From positions 1-64,000 of IMG/VR virus record IMGVR_UViG_3300006484_001465: DNA of 64,000 bases; one strand, 5' to 3'. Source of the DNA: a virus. The translations under genes and the position numbers were made by a program. Numbering within the stretch: the first letter of the stretch is position 1; every line of letters starts with the position of its first letter. The notes under the pieces are model-generated. The model searched no databases. It was not told the origin of the DNA and saw only the letters and a program-made list of their open reading frames with translations. Below are positions 18,214-28,530 of the stretch, in pieces.

Positions 18214-20064
18214 TTATTCTATTTTATCTTCTATTATATAATCCACAATTTCATCAACTGCGGTTGTGTTATTATCATTTCTTGACATAATTTGATTAAT
18301 TATGTTTTTCTTTCTATTCAAGGTGTGCCACATTGTGCTAACTATTGTGTTCTCAAATAAGTTATAATAAACTGTAACATTATTTTTTTGACCTAATCTA
18401 TAACTTCTATCTTCAGCTTGTTCTGAATTACCAGGAACCCAGTCAAATGAATTAAAAACAACATATGTTGACCTTGTTAATGTAATCGCAACACCAGCTG
18501 ATATAATATTACCTATAAATACCATCGGACCACCTTCCATTTGGAATTTATCTACTGATTTTTGTTTTTCTTTTTCATTTAATTCACCATAATGAATTAC
18601 ACAATTACTACCATAATGTTCAGCTAGTGCGTTTAATTCATCAGTGAAACATGTAAAGATGATTACTTTATGACCTTGTTCTATTACTTCATCAACTAAA
18701 GCTATAGTTTCTGGTATAGTTTCCATTGCAATATATTTTCTTAGTAAACCTAATTCAACTAAATCTCTTTGTATAGTACCTTTTTTCTTTTGTTTTTTTC
18801 TTTCAAGTAGATAATCTTCCCATAGTGAGTCATATTCTAGTTGTTGTTTGTTTGACATTTTAAAATAATTCGGAACTCGTATTTTGTCTGGCATATCTAA
18901 AACTTCATCTTTCATTCTTCTTAATAGAAGATTCCTAGTTTTAATAGATAATTCATCTAAATTTGATGCACCATTGGTAATCCAAATTTTTCTTTTTGTT
19001 CTATTCTTTAATGTTGTTGTAATTTGTTTACCTTCACAGTATCTTTGAGCATAGAATTTCCAATTATCAACTAATGGTGATTTAATTAATCGTAATAAGT
19101 TATAAAAGTCCATAGGTCTGTTTGCCACAGGTGTTCCTGATAATAACCAAACTCGTTCAATTCCATAATCTACACAAAGTTCAGTCATAATAGCACCACG
19201 AATACTTTTATGGTTTCTAAGGTTGTGAGCTTCATCTATAATACACAAATCAAAATTAGAGTTAACTAAATCTCTAATCGGTGGCATACCATCATTTTTA
19301 TCATCTTTTAATGTGTGGAAATTTTTCAATATATCAAAGTTAATTATTGTAAACTTTGCGTGTGACCATCTCGAACCACTGATTATCGTAATATCTTCTT
19401 CTTGTAAGTAATTAATTTCTCTTTGCCAGTTTATTTTTGCTGATGATGGACAAACAATTAATATTTTTTTAGCACCACTTTCAATAGCGGCCACTATTGA
19501 TTGCATTGATTTACCTAAACCCATATCATCAGCTAGTATTGCACCATTTCTAGTCAATAAGAATTTTATACCTGATTTTTGATGGTCTAATATTTTTCTA
19601 CCAACTTTACCTTCTGAATCAATAAAGCTGTCTAGTTTCTCATATTTTTCAAAATCAACATCAATATCACATTCTTGGAAATATGGGTCATCAACCACTT
19701 GTGTTTTTGGTAAAAAATACATTCCAGACTTTGCTTGTTTTTTAGTTAATTTACCATATACATGATAAGTCTTTTCAGAATCAGCTAACATAAATTCAAT
19801 TAAAATCCTTTCTGGTTTGAATGTTAATTTCTCATTTTGTTGTAATGATTCACCTAAGAATTCAGTTATATTAACAATTTTATTAATTAACATAGGTTCT
19901 TTATCAAAGTTATCCATTACATATTTACTTTGGGTTGGTGTAAGAATTATTTTACCGTCAGCCAATAATTTTTTTTTCATTTTTTTTATATATGGGTTTT
20001 TACCTTCATAACCCTTAAGTTTTGAGATTGCTGAATACCCACCTATTTCATCTAAATTTATCAA
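18214..20064 (-). CDS. SNF2-family DNA helicase/translocase
   Basis: 616 residues. Walker A is in ILADDMGLGKSMQS at about residue 177, the DEAH box is in IIDEAHNLRNHKS at about 278, and motif III is WLLSGTPVANRP at about 310. The second RecA lobe carries VIIFTCFTDEL at about 470 and motif VI QAEDRSYRLGQ at about 560. This is the SWI/SNF (SMARCAL1-like) type of ATP-dependent double-strand DNA translocase. In T4-like phages, UvsW-type helicases reverse forks and process recombination intermediates, which is the inferred role here. The frame opens with TTG at 20064; the next in-frame ATG is at about residue 29, and an out-of-frame ATG overlaps just upstream, so the start is uncertain. Confidence 0.9.
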   Translation of the reverse strand: MINLDEIGGYSAISKLKGYEGKNPYIKKMKKKLLADGKIILTPTQSKYVMDNFDKEPMLINKIVNITEFLGESLQQNEKLTFKPERILIEFMLADSEKTYHVYGKLTKKQAKSGMYFLPKTQVVDDPYFQECDIDVDFEKYEKLDSFIDSEGKVGRKILDHQKSGIKFLLTRNGAILADDMGLGKSMQSIVAAIESGAKKILIVCPSSAKINWQREINYLQEEDITIISGSRWSHAKFTIINFDILKNFHTLKDDKNDGMPPIRDLVNSNFDLCIIDEAHNLRNHKSIRGAIMTELCVDYGIERVWLLSGTPVANRPMDFYNLLRLIKSPLVDNWKFYAQRYCEGKQITTTLKNRTKRKIWITNGASNLDELSIKTRNLLLRRMKDEVLDMPDKIRVPNYFKMSNKQQLEYDSLWEDYLLERKKQKKKGTIQRDLVELGLLRKYIAMETIPETIALVDEVIEQGHKVIIFTCFTDELNALAEHYGSNCVIHYGELNEKEKQKSVDKFQMEGGPMVFIGNIISAGVAITLTRSTYVVFNSFDWVPGNSEQAEDRSYRLGQKNNVTVYYNLFENTIVSTMWHTLNRKKNIINQIMSRNDNNTTAVDEIVDYIIEDKIE

Positions 20065-20122
20065 ATCTCATATAGTTAAAATTTAATTGTTATTTGTATC
20101 TAAAAATACTATTAAATATAAG

Positions 20123-20140
20123 GATTTTTAAATAAAAATC
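20123..20140. promoter_or_regulatory. 18-bp palindrome in a divergent intergenic region
   Basis: GATTTTTAAATAAAAATC is a perfect palindrome between the divergent helicase operon and the neck/tail genes. It may be an operator. It is AT-only except for its ends, so chance is possible. Confidence 0.3.
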
Positions 20141-20169
20141 AAGATTAAATTGACATTTATATTATTTCA

Positions 20170-20188
20170 AATATTTATCTATAAAAAA
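20170..20188 (+). promoter_or_regulatory. phage late-type promoter motif
   Basis: AATATTTATCTATAAAAAAC ends a few bases before the start at 20191. One position in the spacer half differs from consensus. Confidence 0.55.
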
Positions 20189-20190
20189 CT

Positions 20191-20715
20191 ATGTCGAGAC
20201 CTAGAATAATACCGATAAATAGAAATGCTAAATTTTTTAGTAGGGATGATTTTGATTTAGAAATTAATATGGGTAGAGAGGCTATTGAGGATGATGGTAA
20301 TTTTACAATCATACTTTATCGTGTTGATAGAACTCTAACTTCATCAGATGATGTTTATGGTGAATCAACTATGGATGGTATTAGATTTTTACCACCTGTT
20401 GAGCTTAGAATAGTACCAATATTAAATGAAGCTGAAAATAAAGCTTATAATAGTGGTTCTGGTTCATTAAGATATTTACAGGATGGTCAATTAACTTTTG
20501 GTATTTATGATGCACAACTTGCTGAAATGGATGTTGAATTAAGTTTTGGTGACTATGTTGGTTATGCTGTTAATGAAAGTGAAATGAGATATTTTAGTAT
20601 CGTTAATGACGGTAGAAAAAATTATGATAATAAACATACGATATTAGGTTACAAAGGTGCATTTAGAACTGTACTTTGCGCACCAATAGATTATAATGAA
20701 TTCAGAGGAATTTAA
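20191..20715 (+). CDS. putative neck protein (T4 gp14-like position)
   Basis: 174 residues. It contains DDVYGESTMDGIRFLPPVEL at about residue 50, a motif style (YGES...F.PP) seen in phage head-completion and neck proteins, followed by a beta-barrel-like half: LTFGIYDAQLAEMDVELSFG, then GDYVGYAVNESEMRYFSIVN, then a closing HTILGYKGAFRTVLCAP. It is 16 bases upstream of the gp15-like gene and shares its late promoter. In T4 the order 13-14-15 precedes the sheath gene; here the order is preserved but fibre and glycosylation genes intervene before the sheath. The gp14 label is positional and tentative. Confidence 0.5.
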   Translation: MSRPRIIPINRNAKFFSRDDFDLEINMGREAIEDDGNFTIILYRVDRTLTSSDDVYGESTMDGIRFLPPVELRIVPILNEAENKAYNSGSGSLRYLQDGQLTFGIYDAQLAEMDVELSFGDYVGYAVNESEMRYFSIVNDGRKNYDNKHTILGYKGAFRTVLCAPIDYNEFRGI

Positions 20716-20731
20716 AATTTAAAAATAAATT

Positions 20732-21808
20732 ATGGCAGTACCTAAAGGATTTAGAAAAGACATAAAGATTACACGTCAACCAATTGGTTTTGAACAAAGA
20801 CAAGATATGTTGGATGATATTGCTAGAAAGGGAACTTTTCTACCTAGAGGGGTAATGTATGAAGATATGGATTCAACTGTTATTGAATTTATTGAAAAGG
20901 ATTTATCAATTACAATTGAAGGTGAAAAGGTACCTGTTTTGTTTTTAACTTTACAAAGGTGGTCTGAATTTAGTCAATCTTGGCAATTTGCCGATAAGTA
21001 TAAAGATATTAAAATGCCATTTATAACGATTGTAAGACTACCAAACCCACAGGTAGGTAGAAATCAAGCTGGATTGTTTAATATACCTGGTAGAAGGTCT
21101 TATACGTATATGAAGATACCAACATTTGAAGGTGGTAGAGTTGGTGTTGATACATATAAGATTCCACAACCAACCTCAGTTGATTTAACTTATGAAGTTA
21201 GGTTGTTCTGTAATAGAATGAAAGATTTAAATCAATTAAATCAATTGGTTCAAAAAATGTTTCAGTCTAGACAACATTATGTTCGTGTCAATGGTCATCC
21301 AATGCCATTACATTTAGAGAGTATTGGTGATGAAAGTAATATCGATGATTTTGAAAATAGAAGATTTTATGTTCAACCATTTGAGATGGTACTTTATGGT
21401 TATATATTAGATGAAAATGATTTTGAGGTAATACCATCTATTAATAGAATATTTGTTGCAATTGAAGTTGATGGTCAAATAAGTAAAGTTAAATTTAAAA
21501 TATTACCAAGTAGTGTTGATGATGGTGTTATTTATAATTTTATTTTCCAAAAAGGTTCAAACCCATCTCAAAATGTCAATTCATTTTCATTTGTATCTGA
21601 TTTTGATGGTAGGTTTAATTCAATTGAAAATTTAATCAATATATCCAATATTGAGATTAAATCAAATAATGTGGTAATATTTAATGGTACTACTATTGTT
21701 GAACCATTAATGTTTAATAAATGGGATAATATTACAATAACAATAACTAGGACTGATAATAATGGGAATAGTACATTCAGCTTAATCGGAAACTCATTAA
21801 ATGGATAA
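20732..21808 (+). CDS. tail completion / sheath stabiliser protein (T4 gp15-like)
   Basis: 358 residues. The first 235 parallel T4 gp15: an early strand [14 protein letters not shown], a [11 protein letters not shown] strand, then [19 protein letters not shown] with a helix and a strand reading [15 protein letters not shown], and finally [20 protein letters not shown]. This corresponds to the MIYELSIFTRYEDD...RRRIEWSLTFEVNGW pattern of gp15 as I remember it. The final 120 residues are an extra beta domain ([20 protein letters not shown]) that T4 lacks and that may attach a fibre. The stop overlaps the start of the collagen-like fibre gene by 8 bases, so both are translated from one message. 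Confidence 0.6.
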   Translation: MAVPKGFRKDIKITRQPIGFEQRQDMLDDIARKGTFLPRGVMYEDMDSTVIEFIEKDLSITIEGEKVPVLFLTLQRWSEFSQSWQFADKYKDIKMPFITIVRLPNPQVGRNQAGLFNIPGRRSYTYMKIPTFEGGRVGVDTYKIPQPTSVDLTYEVRLFCNRMKDLNQLNQLVQKMFQSRQHYVRVNGHPMPLHLESIGDESNIDDFENRRFYVQPFEMVLYGYILDENDFEVIPSINRIFVAIEVDGQISKVKFKILPSSVDDGVIYNFIFQKGSNPSQNVNSFSFVSDFDGRFNSIENLINISNIEIKSNNVVIFNGTTIVEPLMFNKWDNITITITRTDNNGNSTFSLIGNSLNG

Positions 21809-23396
21809 TTTTTCACAAGGTAATATAAACGTAAATAAGACGTTCATAATTAGTAGCACACCAGTTACTCCGTTTAAACCATGTACTGGTATTACAACTG
21901 CTGATATAGTTAGTTGTGATGGAACTATGTCTATTAGATTATCAGCAACAACTGCAACGATAGATGGTAATTTTAATGTTACAGGTGAAACAAGTTTAAA
22001 TATATTAAAATTACCAAATGTTAGTAACATAATAGGTTCATCTAAATTTTTAGTTTTAGATGCAAATGATAATGTTCATTATCAATCTGGTGGTTCGGAT
22101 GGTACATCAGGAACCTCTGGCACATCAGGTACTTCTGGGTCAAGTGGAACTAGAGGTACGTCAGGTACGAGTGGTACATCAGGTAGTTCAGCAACTAGTG
22201 GTACATCGGGTAGTTCAGCAACTAGCGGAACATCAGGTAGTTCAGCAACAAGTGGAACTAGCGGTACTTCAGGCACGAGGGGAACATCTGGAACTACAGG
22301 TACAAGTGGAACAAGTGGTAGTTCAGCAACAAGTGGTACAAGTGGTGGTACTGGTAGTAGTGGTGCTTCTGGTAGTTCGGGTACATCAGGTAGTTCTGCC
22401 ACAAGTGGAACTTCTGGGACAACTGGAACATCAGGTACAAGTGGTACATCTGGAACTACGGGTACAAGTGGAAGTTCAGCAACAAGTGGTACATCTGGAA
22501 CTACGGGTACAAGTGGAAGTTCAGCAACAAGTGGTACATCTGGAACTACGGGTACAAGTGGGACTTCGGGTAGTTCGGCTACAAGCGGAACAAGTGGAAG
22601 TTCAGCAACAAGTGGTACATCTGGAACTAGTGGTAGTTCTGGTAGTTCGGGTACATCTGGTAGTTCTGGGACAACTGGAACAAGCGGAACAAGTGGAAGT
22701 TCAGCAACAAGCGGGACTTCTGGAACTAGTGGTACTAGTGGAACATCAGGTAGTTCAGCCACTTCGGGTACATCAGGAACCTCTGGCACATCAGGTAGTT
22801 CTGGGACAACTGGAACAAGTGGTACTAGTGGAACATCAGGTAGTTCAGCCACTTCGGGTACATCAGGAACCTCTGGCACATCAGGTAGTTCTGGGACAAC
22901 TGGAACAAGTGGTACTTCTGGAACTACTGGTACAAGTGGAACTTCGGGTAGTAGTGGAACAGGATTCAATACTGTACAATTCCCACAAATAACTAGATTA
23001 TTAACATCTGATGGTACAACAAATGGTGCAATTGCACAATCTGGATTAACGTATGATAATTCAAGGTTAATACTTGATGGTACATTAGTTATGGACACTA
23101 ATATTATAAGTGGATTAACTACTGGTATCCATGTTTGTTCTTCAATACCAGAAACATTTGGTTATGGTGCTTATTTTGATTATTATGTTATGAGTGGTAC
23201 TACTATGAGGGTTGGTACAGTTGTGAGTGTTTGGAATGGTATTGGTACTGAATATACTGATACATCTACATTAGATTTAGGTGGTACTACAAATCAAGTT
23301 GATTTATCAGTTAGTTTATCTGGTGGTAATGTTAATCTTATTGCAACTATATCAAGTGGTACTTGGACTATTAAAAATGGTGTTAGAGTAATATAA
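21801..23396 (+). CDS. collagen-like fibre protein
   Basis: 531 residues. Residues 1-95 are an N-terminal beta-rich attachment module. Residues about 98-390 are uninterrupted Gly-X-Y triplets made almost only of Gly, Ser, Thr and Ala ([16 protein letters not shown] style), with no Pro and two Arg, predicting a collagen-like triple helix of nearly 100 triplets. Residues 391-531 form a beta-rich head beginning [17 protein letters not shown]. The density of Thr and Ser makes the shaft a strong candidate for O-glycosylation by the cassette at 30669-35991. It overlaps the gp15-like gene by 8 bases. Receptor binding by the head is inferred. Confidence 0.75.
   Translation: MDNFSQGNINVNKTFIISSTPVTPFKPCTGITTADIVSCDGTMSIRLSATTATIDGNFNVTGETSLNILKLPNVSNIIGSSKFLVLDANDNVHYQSGGSDGTSGTSGTSGTSGSSGTRGTSGTSGTSGSSATSGTSGSSATSGTSGSSATSGTSGTSGTRGTSGTTGTSGTSGSSATSGTSGGTGSSGASGSSGTSGSSATSGTSGTTGTSGTSGTSGTTGTSGSSATSGTSGTTGTSGSSATSGTSGTTGTSGTSGSSATSGTSGSSATSGTSGTSGSSGSSGTSGSSGTTGTSGTSGSSATSGTSGTSGTSGTSGSSATSGTSGTSGTSGSSGTTGTSGTSGTSGSSATSGTSGTSGTSGSSGTTGTSGTSGTTGTSGTSGSSGTGFNTVQFPQITRLLTSDGTTNGAIAQSGLTYDNSRLILDGTLVMDTNIISGLTTGIHVCSSIPETFGYGAYFDYYVMSGTTMRVGTVVSVWNGIGTEYTDTSTLDLGGTTNQVDLSVSLSGGNVNLIATISSGTWTIKNGVRVI
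22096..22965 (+). repeat. collagen-like Gly-Ser-Thr triplet repeats
   Basis: Nine-base and longer in-frame repeats (GGTACATCA, GGTAGTTCA, GGAACTAGT). Longer blocks are duplicated almost exactly, for example the segments around 22730-22830 and 22815-22910. Confidence 0.9.
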
Positions 23397-23439
23397 TATC
23401 TTTTTATCATTTAATTTATAAAATTTTTCAATATAATCT

Positions 23440-23455
23440 AATATTTATTAGTAAG
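23440..23455 (+). promoter_or_regulatory. phage late-type promoter motif with a long leader
   Basis: AATATTTATTAGTAAG lies about 108 bases before the start at 23548. This is much farther than usual, leaving a leader that contains an inverted repeat. Confidence 0.45.
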
Positions 23456-23531
23456 ATTATTTTGGACAGTGAAGAAATAGTTTAATATCTTGGTGAGTAG
23501 TCAAACATATATCTTATTGTCCAAAAATAAT
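23456..23531 (+). promoter_or_regulatory. structured 5' leader with a 13-14 bp inverted repeat
   Basis: ATTATTTTGGACA at 23456-23468 is complementary, with one bulge, to TGTCCAAAAATAAT at 23518-23531. The 49-base interior has no ORF and contains a short GTTT/AAAC inner pairing. It looks like a folded leader or small RNA ahead of the fibre gene. Function unknown. Confidence 0.45.
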
Positions 23532-23547
23532 ACTAAACGTATATATT

Positions 23548-26500
23548 ATGTCAAATGAATTTGTAGCCAGAAAAGGTATAATTATTAAGTCGATAAATAG
23601 TGGTACAACTGAAAATGAAGTATTAGCTATTGATAATGTTGGTCTTGTAAAAAGTAGAAATATTAATGATTTAATTAATGTTAAAAATTTAGTTACCGTT
23701 GGTCTTTCTGGGAGTACTGTAGATTTTAATTCAATTAAAGCGGCGGTTGATAGTATCACTGGTGCTTCGTCAACAAATACTTATGTTGTTGCAGTTGGTC
23801 CTGGCGTATTCTATGAAAACACCATAACCATGAAATCATATGTTGATGTTATTGGTGAAAGTGCAACAAATACAATTATACAAGCTATAAATCCAAATGT
23901 ATCATTAATTATTGGTGCTGACCAATCTATGATTAATAACGTACAAATTCAAGGTTGTACTGGTACTGGTGTTGCGGCTGTATATTATTCATCACCTACA
24001 ACACCTCAATTAAATGCTATATTTTATGTTGAAAATGTAAGATTTGGTACTAACTATACACATGCTAAAGTTGTTGGTACTTCTGGTGGTAACTGTATTA
24101 TGCAATGTTCAAATGTAAAATACGGTGGTTATCCATTTACTTTAGGGTTCTATTGTACAAACGATGGTTCAGGTATAGGTAGAATGCAATTAAGAAACGT
24201 AACATCAACAAATGGTGGTGTTGCAACAACAGCTGGATTAGTATTCGCTAAGGCTGACCAACCTGGTTGTGCGTTTATTGTTAATGGTTGTTTATTAACA
24301 AAGGCAAGCGGTAGTGCTGCTGGTGTTGGGTTCTGGATTGAGAATGGTGCATCTTTAAGATTGACAGGTGTTAATTTTCAAAGATGGGCTACGGGTATTT
24401 ATGCACCGCAAGTTGGTTCTGCACCAAGTATTGATGCTATTTCACTTAATTTTGAAAACTGTACAAAGGATGTTGATATAATACATTCTGGTGCAATTGG
24501 TAAGGTTCAAGGTACTGATAATTTCTTAAAAACAAGAATAAATATAAATTCACCACTTTATGAGGTTGGTCAAGATGCTAGAATAATTACTGTAGCAAAA
24601 AAAGGTGCTGATTTTACATCTATAAAATCAGCAGTTGATTATTTAATTGCTAGTGGGTCAACATCTTCTAATAGTAGATATGTTATTCAGGTTGGTCCTG
24701 GTCAATTTACAGAAAACGAAATTGATTTAACACAAACACCATACGTAAGTATTGTTGGTAGTAATATCCAAACAACACAAATATTACCAGCAACATCATC
24801 ACAACATATAATGAAATTAGGAGTTAATAATGAAATATCTTTTTTAAGTCTTAGTGGTTCTGGAGTTGGGTATGCTGGTATTTATGTTTATGATATTGGT
24901 GATTTCGGTCAAGCACATAAAATATCATTTTACGATTGCGATACAAATATCTGGGTTGAATCAAACACTCAAGATACTAAGTTTTATGGTGAATATGTTG
25001 ATTATAATGGTACATATACTTATGGAACAAAAGTTATAGGAAACAACGGTTATGAGGCGTTAGCCAATATGGAAAACTATTTTAACTTCCCAACGGGAGC
25101 AAATGTGACTTATTGTAACTATGTATCAGGTAGTGGTGCAACATTAAGTGTTTTTGTTGGTGACAATGCAAGTAATGGTGTTTCAGGTAGTACTGCATAC
25201 TTTGTTCAAGATGGTGCTGGATTATATTGTAGTACAATTACAATAGATGGTTTTACATATGGCATTAGAAATCCAAATGTGGGAGACCCAATTATGTTTG
25301 ATATTGATAATGTAAGTATTGTAAATGGGGAATGGGATTTATATGTTGAACAAATTGACACATTTGGTACTTTTGGTGGTAGTTCTAGTCACCAAAAAAT
25401 ATTTACAAACAGTTCTGACATATATTGGTCTTATCTAGATATTGATGATGGTGAATTAGAAATTACAAGAAAAGCTTCTGTAACATTTGCAGACGGAACC
25501 CATACAGATTTTACAACTTTAATATTTCAAGGTGGGTCGATGGGTCTAATGGAAGGTGGTACTATTATACTCGATAGTGGATTTACAGTTACAGTAAAAA
25601 TTGGTTTTGGTTATTTGGCTAAAACACTATCACCTAGTGTTATAGTTAGAATTGATTGGGGTAATTCTCAAATTACTTTATTACCAAATACAAATGATTA
25701 CATTTATATAAATGAAAATAGTATTTTATCAAGTTCTGGTAGTAGACCAAGTTCAGTAAATAATATAATTTTAGGTAGGGTTGTTACAGATTCAACAGGT
25801 GTTGTTTTTATTGATTTAAGTCCATTAAATGCTGACCACACCTCAAATAGATATGGTAATTTATTTAGGGAAGCTTTGGGTCCAATTTATGCTTATGGTT
25901 CTATTGTCACAGAAGGAACTACTGGATTTACTTTAGATGTTACCGCTGGTGAGTATTATTATTCAACTAATGTTTATACAACTATCGGTGGTTCACCTAT
26001 ATCATTTTTACAATATCGTAGAGATGGTCTTGGTGGTTGGATTACATCAGGTACAACTATTGTTAATAATACAGATTTTGATAATAATGGTGTTTTATCT
26101 GGATTAACTACAAATTATTTTACAAAACACACTCTTTATATTGTTGGTGATGGTTCATATGAAAAATATTTTTTAGTATTAGGTCAAAATGAATATGCAA
26201 CATTGGTTCAAGCTGAAAATGCTTTATTACCAACACCTCCAACTTTTTTTAATGATTCAGTTGCTCAAATTGCAAACATATATATTCAACAAGGTTTAAC
26301 AGGTATTACACAATTTGAAGATATTAGACCAGTTATTGGGTTTAAAGCTGGTGGGGTAAATGCATCATCATTACATGCTAACTTATTAGGGCTTTCATCA
26401 GATGACCACTTACAATATCTATTAGTTGATGGTGCTAGACCTATGTCTGGAAATTTAAATATGGGTAATAATAATATCGTTAATGTCGATTTATTAGAAA

Positions 26501-28521
26501 CTTCAAATATTAATGTTACTGGATTAACTAATAACCCCACTTTAACTAGATTTATGGTTACAGATACTAATGGTACTGTATATTATAGAAGTGGTGGTTC
26601 TGATGGTACGTCTGGTACATCGGGTAGCTCTGGAACTAGCGGTACATCGGGTACAAGTGGAACATCAGGTAGTTCAGCTACAAGTGGAACTAGTGGAACA
26701 TCAGCAACTTCTGGAACTAGTGGAACAACTGGTACGAGTGGTACTTCAGGTACATCAGCTACAAGTGGAACATCTGGTAGTAGTGGAGCTAACGGTTCAA
26801 GTGGAACATCAGGAACATCTGGTACTACGGGAACGTCAGGTAGTTCAGCTACAAGTGGTACATCAGGTTCAAGTGGTGTAAATGGTTCAAGTGGAACAAC
26901 GGGGACTAGTGGTTCATCTGGTGCTAATGGTTCGTCAGGTACAACAGGAACTTCGGGAACGTCAGGTAGTTCAGCTACAAGTGGTACATCAGGTTCAAGT
27001 GGTGCTAACGGTAGTTCGGGTACATCAGGTTCATCTGCAACAAGTGGAACCTCTGGTTCATCTGGAACAACGGGTACATCAGGTAGTAGTGGTGATAATG
27101 GTTCAAGTGGAACGTCAGGTACTAGTGGTAGTAGTGGGGTGAATGGTTCATCAGGTACTTCAGGTACAACTGGAACTTCAGGGTCAACTGGTACGAGTGG
27201 TACATCAGGTAGTAGTGGTGCTAATGGGTCTTCTGGTACAACTGGAACTAGTGGTAGTAGTGGTGCAAATGGTTCGTCAGGTACAAGTGGTACATCTGGC
27301 ACATCAGGTAGTAGTGGTGCTAATGGTTCGTCTGGAACTACAGGTACAAGTGGAACTAGTGGAACAACGGGTACATCAGGTAGTAGTGGTGATAATGGTA
27401 CATCTGGAACATCAGGTACTGGTGTGAGTGGGACTAATGGTACATCTGGAACTAGTGGTACAAGTGGGTCAATATCTGGTTTTGCGGTAACTGGTGATAT
27501 GGTAGTTGCTCAAGCTAGAAGGACTACATCGTATACGTTAACACTTGCACCAGCATTGATACCTTTTGATGTTACAGATGTTGAAAATGATTCCGCAGTT
27601 ATCGCTCATGATAACACAAATACTGATAGAATTTATGTTTATGATAGTGGATTATACTCAATACATTACCATTGTGATGTTGCTCAAGGTACCACAACAA
27701 ACGACTTTGAATTTGCTGTTACTAAAAATGCTTTAACCGTTTTAAATGGTAGTTTGATTCAAGGTAAAAATTCAAGTACGGATAAAATGACTGTTGGTAT
27801 TACTACTCAAGAAATTTTATCAGCTGGTGATTATGTTTCATTAGCATCACGTTATGTTGCTTCTTCGGGTGGTTTAGTTAATAATGCGGTTTTAAGTGTT
27901 ACTAAATTAAAAGCAATATATGGTACTTCAGGAACTAGTGGTACATCTGGAACATCGGGTACTAGTGGTGTTGATGGTACATTCTTTGGTACATCGGGTA
28001 CTAGTGGTGGTATTGGTGTAAGTGGAACTAATGGTACATCTGGTACTAGTGGTGCTGGTGGTGTTACAATAAGTAATAATGTTGATAATTATCTATTAAC
28101 TGCGACTGGTGTTGCTGGGTCAATTAATGGTGAATCAGCATTAACATTTGATGGTTCAATATTAACATTGCTTGGCGATTTTACACATAATGGTAATAGT
28201 TCAACATCAACAGGTAATGCTACAATTACAACACTTGAAACTATCACTTTATCATCTAATAAAGTATATATGATTGAATCAAATGTATTAGCATATGATA
28301 GTGTTTTTAATAGAGGTATCACAAGTAAAATACTTGGTAGTTTTATTAATAAAGCTGGTGTTATAACTCAAATTGGTTCACAGGTAATAACACAAAATAC
28401 GTCATTTTCATCAGCAGCGGTATCGATGTCAATATCTGGTTCAGATATACTAGTACAAGTTACTGGTGAAGCTGCAACATCAATTTCATGGTTTAGTTCA
28501 ATAATAGTTAGACATACATAA
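23548..28521 (+). CDS. giant fibre: double beta-helix, collagen-like stalk, C1q-like head
   Basis: 1657 residues. The N-terminus (NEFVARKGIIIKS) is an attachment motif. Two related pectin-lyase-like modules follow at about residues 45-300 and 345-600, each opening with (D)FxSIKxAVD and a strand ending VGPGxFxEN. Residues about 600-1010 are beta-rich and include a conserved-looking LHANLLGLSSDDHLQYLLVD, a motif common in fibre tips. Residues about 1015-1309 are collagen-like Gly-Ser-Thr-Asn triplets. Residues about 1312-1455 resemble a C1q/TNF-like jelly roll (DSGLYSIHYHCDVAQGTTTN), followed by a second short collagen-like segment and a different beta-rich terminal head. Collagen stalk plus C1q-like head is the architecture of C1q itself. 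Role inferred: receptor-binding fibre. Confidence 0.75.
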   Translation: MSNEFVARKGIIIKSINSGTTENEVLAIDNVGLVKSRNINDLINVKNLVTVGLSGSTVDFNSIKAAVDSITGASSTNTYVVAVGPGVFYENTITMKSYVDVIGESATNTIIQAINPNVSLIIGADQSMINNVQIQGCTGTGVAAVYYSSPTTPQLNAIFYVENVRFGTNYTHAKVVGTSGGNCIMQCSNVKYGGYPFTLGFYCTNDGSGIGRMQLRNVTSTNGGVATTAGLVFAKADQPGCAFIVNGCLLTKASGSAAGVGFWIENGASLRLTGVNFQRWATGIYAPQVGSAPSIDAISLNFENCTKDVDIIHSGAIGKVQGTDNFLKTRININSPLYEVGQDARIITVAKKGADFTSIKSAVDYLIASGSTSSNSRYVIQVGPGQFTENEIDLTQTPYVSIVGSNIQTTQILPATSSQHIMKLGVNNEISFLSLSGSGVGYAGIYVYDIGDFGQAHKISFYDCDTNIWVESNTQDTKFYGEYVDYNGTYTYGTKVIGNNGYEALANMENYFNFPTGANVTYCNYVSGSGATLSVFVGDNASNGVSGSTAYFVQDGAGLYCSTITIDGFTYGIRNPNVGDPIMFDIDNVSIVNGEWDLYVEQIDTFGTFGGSSSHQKIFTNSSDIYWSYLDIDDGELEITRKASVTFADGTHTDFTTLIFQGGSMGLMEGGTIILDSGFTVTVKIGFGYLAKTLSPSVIVRIDWGNSQITLLPNTNDYIYINENSILSSSGSRPSSVNNIILGRVVTDSTGVVFIDLSPLNADHTSNRYGNLFREALGPIYAYGSIVTEGTTGFTLDVTAGEYYYSTNVYTTIGGSPISFLQYRRDGLGGWITSGTTIVNNTDFDNNGVLSGLTTNYFTKHTLYIVGDGSYEKYFLVLGQNEYATLVQAENALLPTPPTFFNDSVAQIANIYIQQGLTGITQFEDIRPVIGFKAGGVNASSLHANLLGLSSDDHLQYLLVDGARPMSGNLNMGNNNIVNVDLLETSNINVTGLTNNPTLTRFMVTDTNGTVYYRSGGSDGTSGTSGSSGTSGTSGTSGTSGSSATSGTSGTSATSGTSGTTGTSGTSGTSATSGTSGSSGANGSSGTSGTSGTTGTSGSSATSGTSGSSGVNGSSGTTGTSGSSGANGSSGTTGTSGTSGSSATSGTSGSSGANGSSGTSGSSATSGTSGSSGTTGTSGSSGDNGSSGTSGTSGSSGVNGSSGTSGTTGTSGSTGTSGTSGSSGANGSSGTTGTSGSSGANGSSGTSGTSGTSGSSGANGSSGTTGTSGTSGTTGTSGSSGDNGTSGTSGTGVSGTNGTSGTSGTSGSISGFAVTGDMVVAQARRTTSYTLTLAPALIPFDVTDVENDSAVIAHDNTNTDRIYVYDSGLYSIHYHCDVAQGTTTNDFEFAVTKNALTVLNGSLIQGKNSSTDKMTVGITTQEILSAGDYVSLASRYVASSGGLVNNAVLSVTKLKAIYGTSGTSGTSGTSGTSGVDGTFFGTSGTSGGIGVSGTNGTSGTSGAGGVTISNNVDNYLLTATGVAGSINGESALTFDGSILTLLGDFTHNGNSSTSTGNATITTLETITLSSNKVYMIESNVLAYDSVFNRGITSKILGSFINKAGVITQIGSQVITQNTSFSSAAVSMSISGSDILVQVTGEAATSISWFSSIIVRHT
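26590..27475 (+). repeat. collagen-like triplet repeats with Asn-containing units
   Basis: In-frame Gly-X-Y coding repeats. Unlike the array at 22096 they include regularly spaced GANGSSG and GDNGSSG units. A second short array lies at 27925-28075. Confidence 0.9.
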
Positions 28522-28530
28522 AAAAATAAT

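Noticed and set aside
22082-23098. Long minus-strand open frame (338 codons, Val-Pro-rich) opposite the collagen-like array
   Set aside because: It is the mechanical complement of Gly-Ser/Thr codon repeats, giving VPxVPxVP. It has no promoter motif and no protein-like variation. The same holds for 26583-27302.
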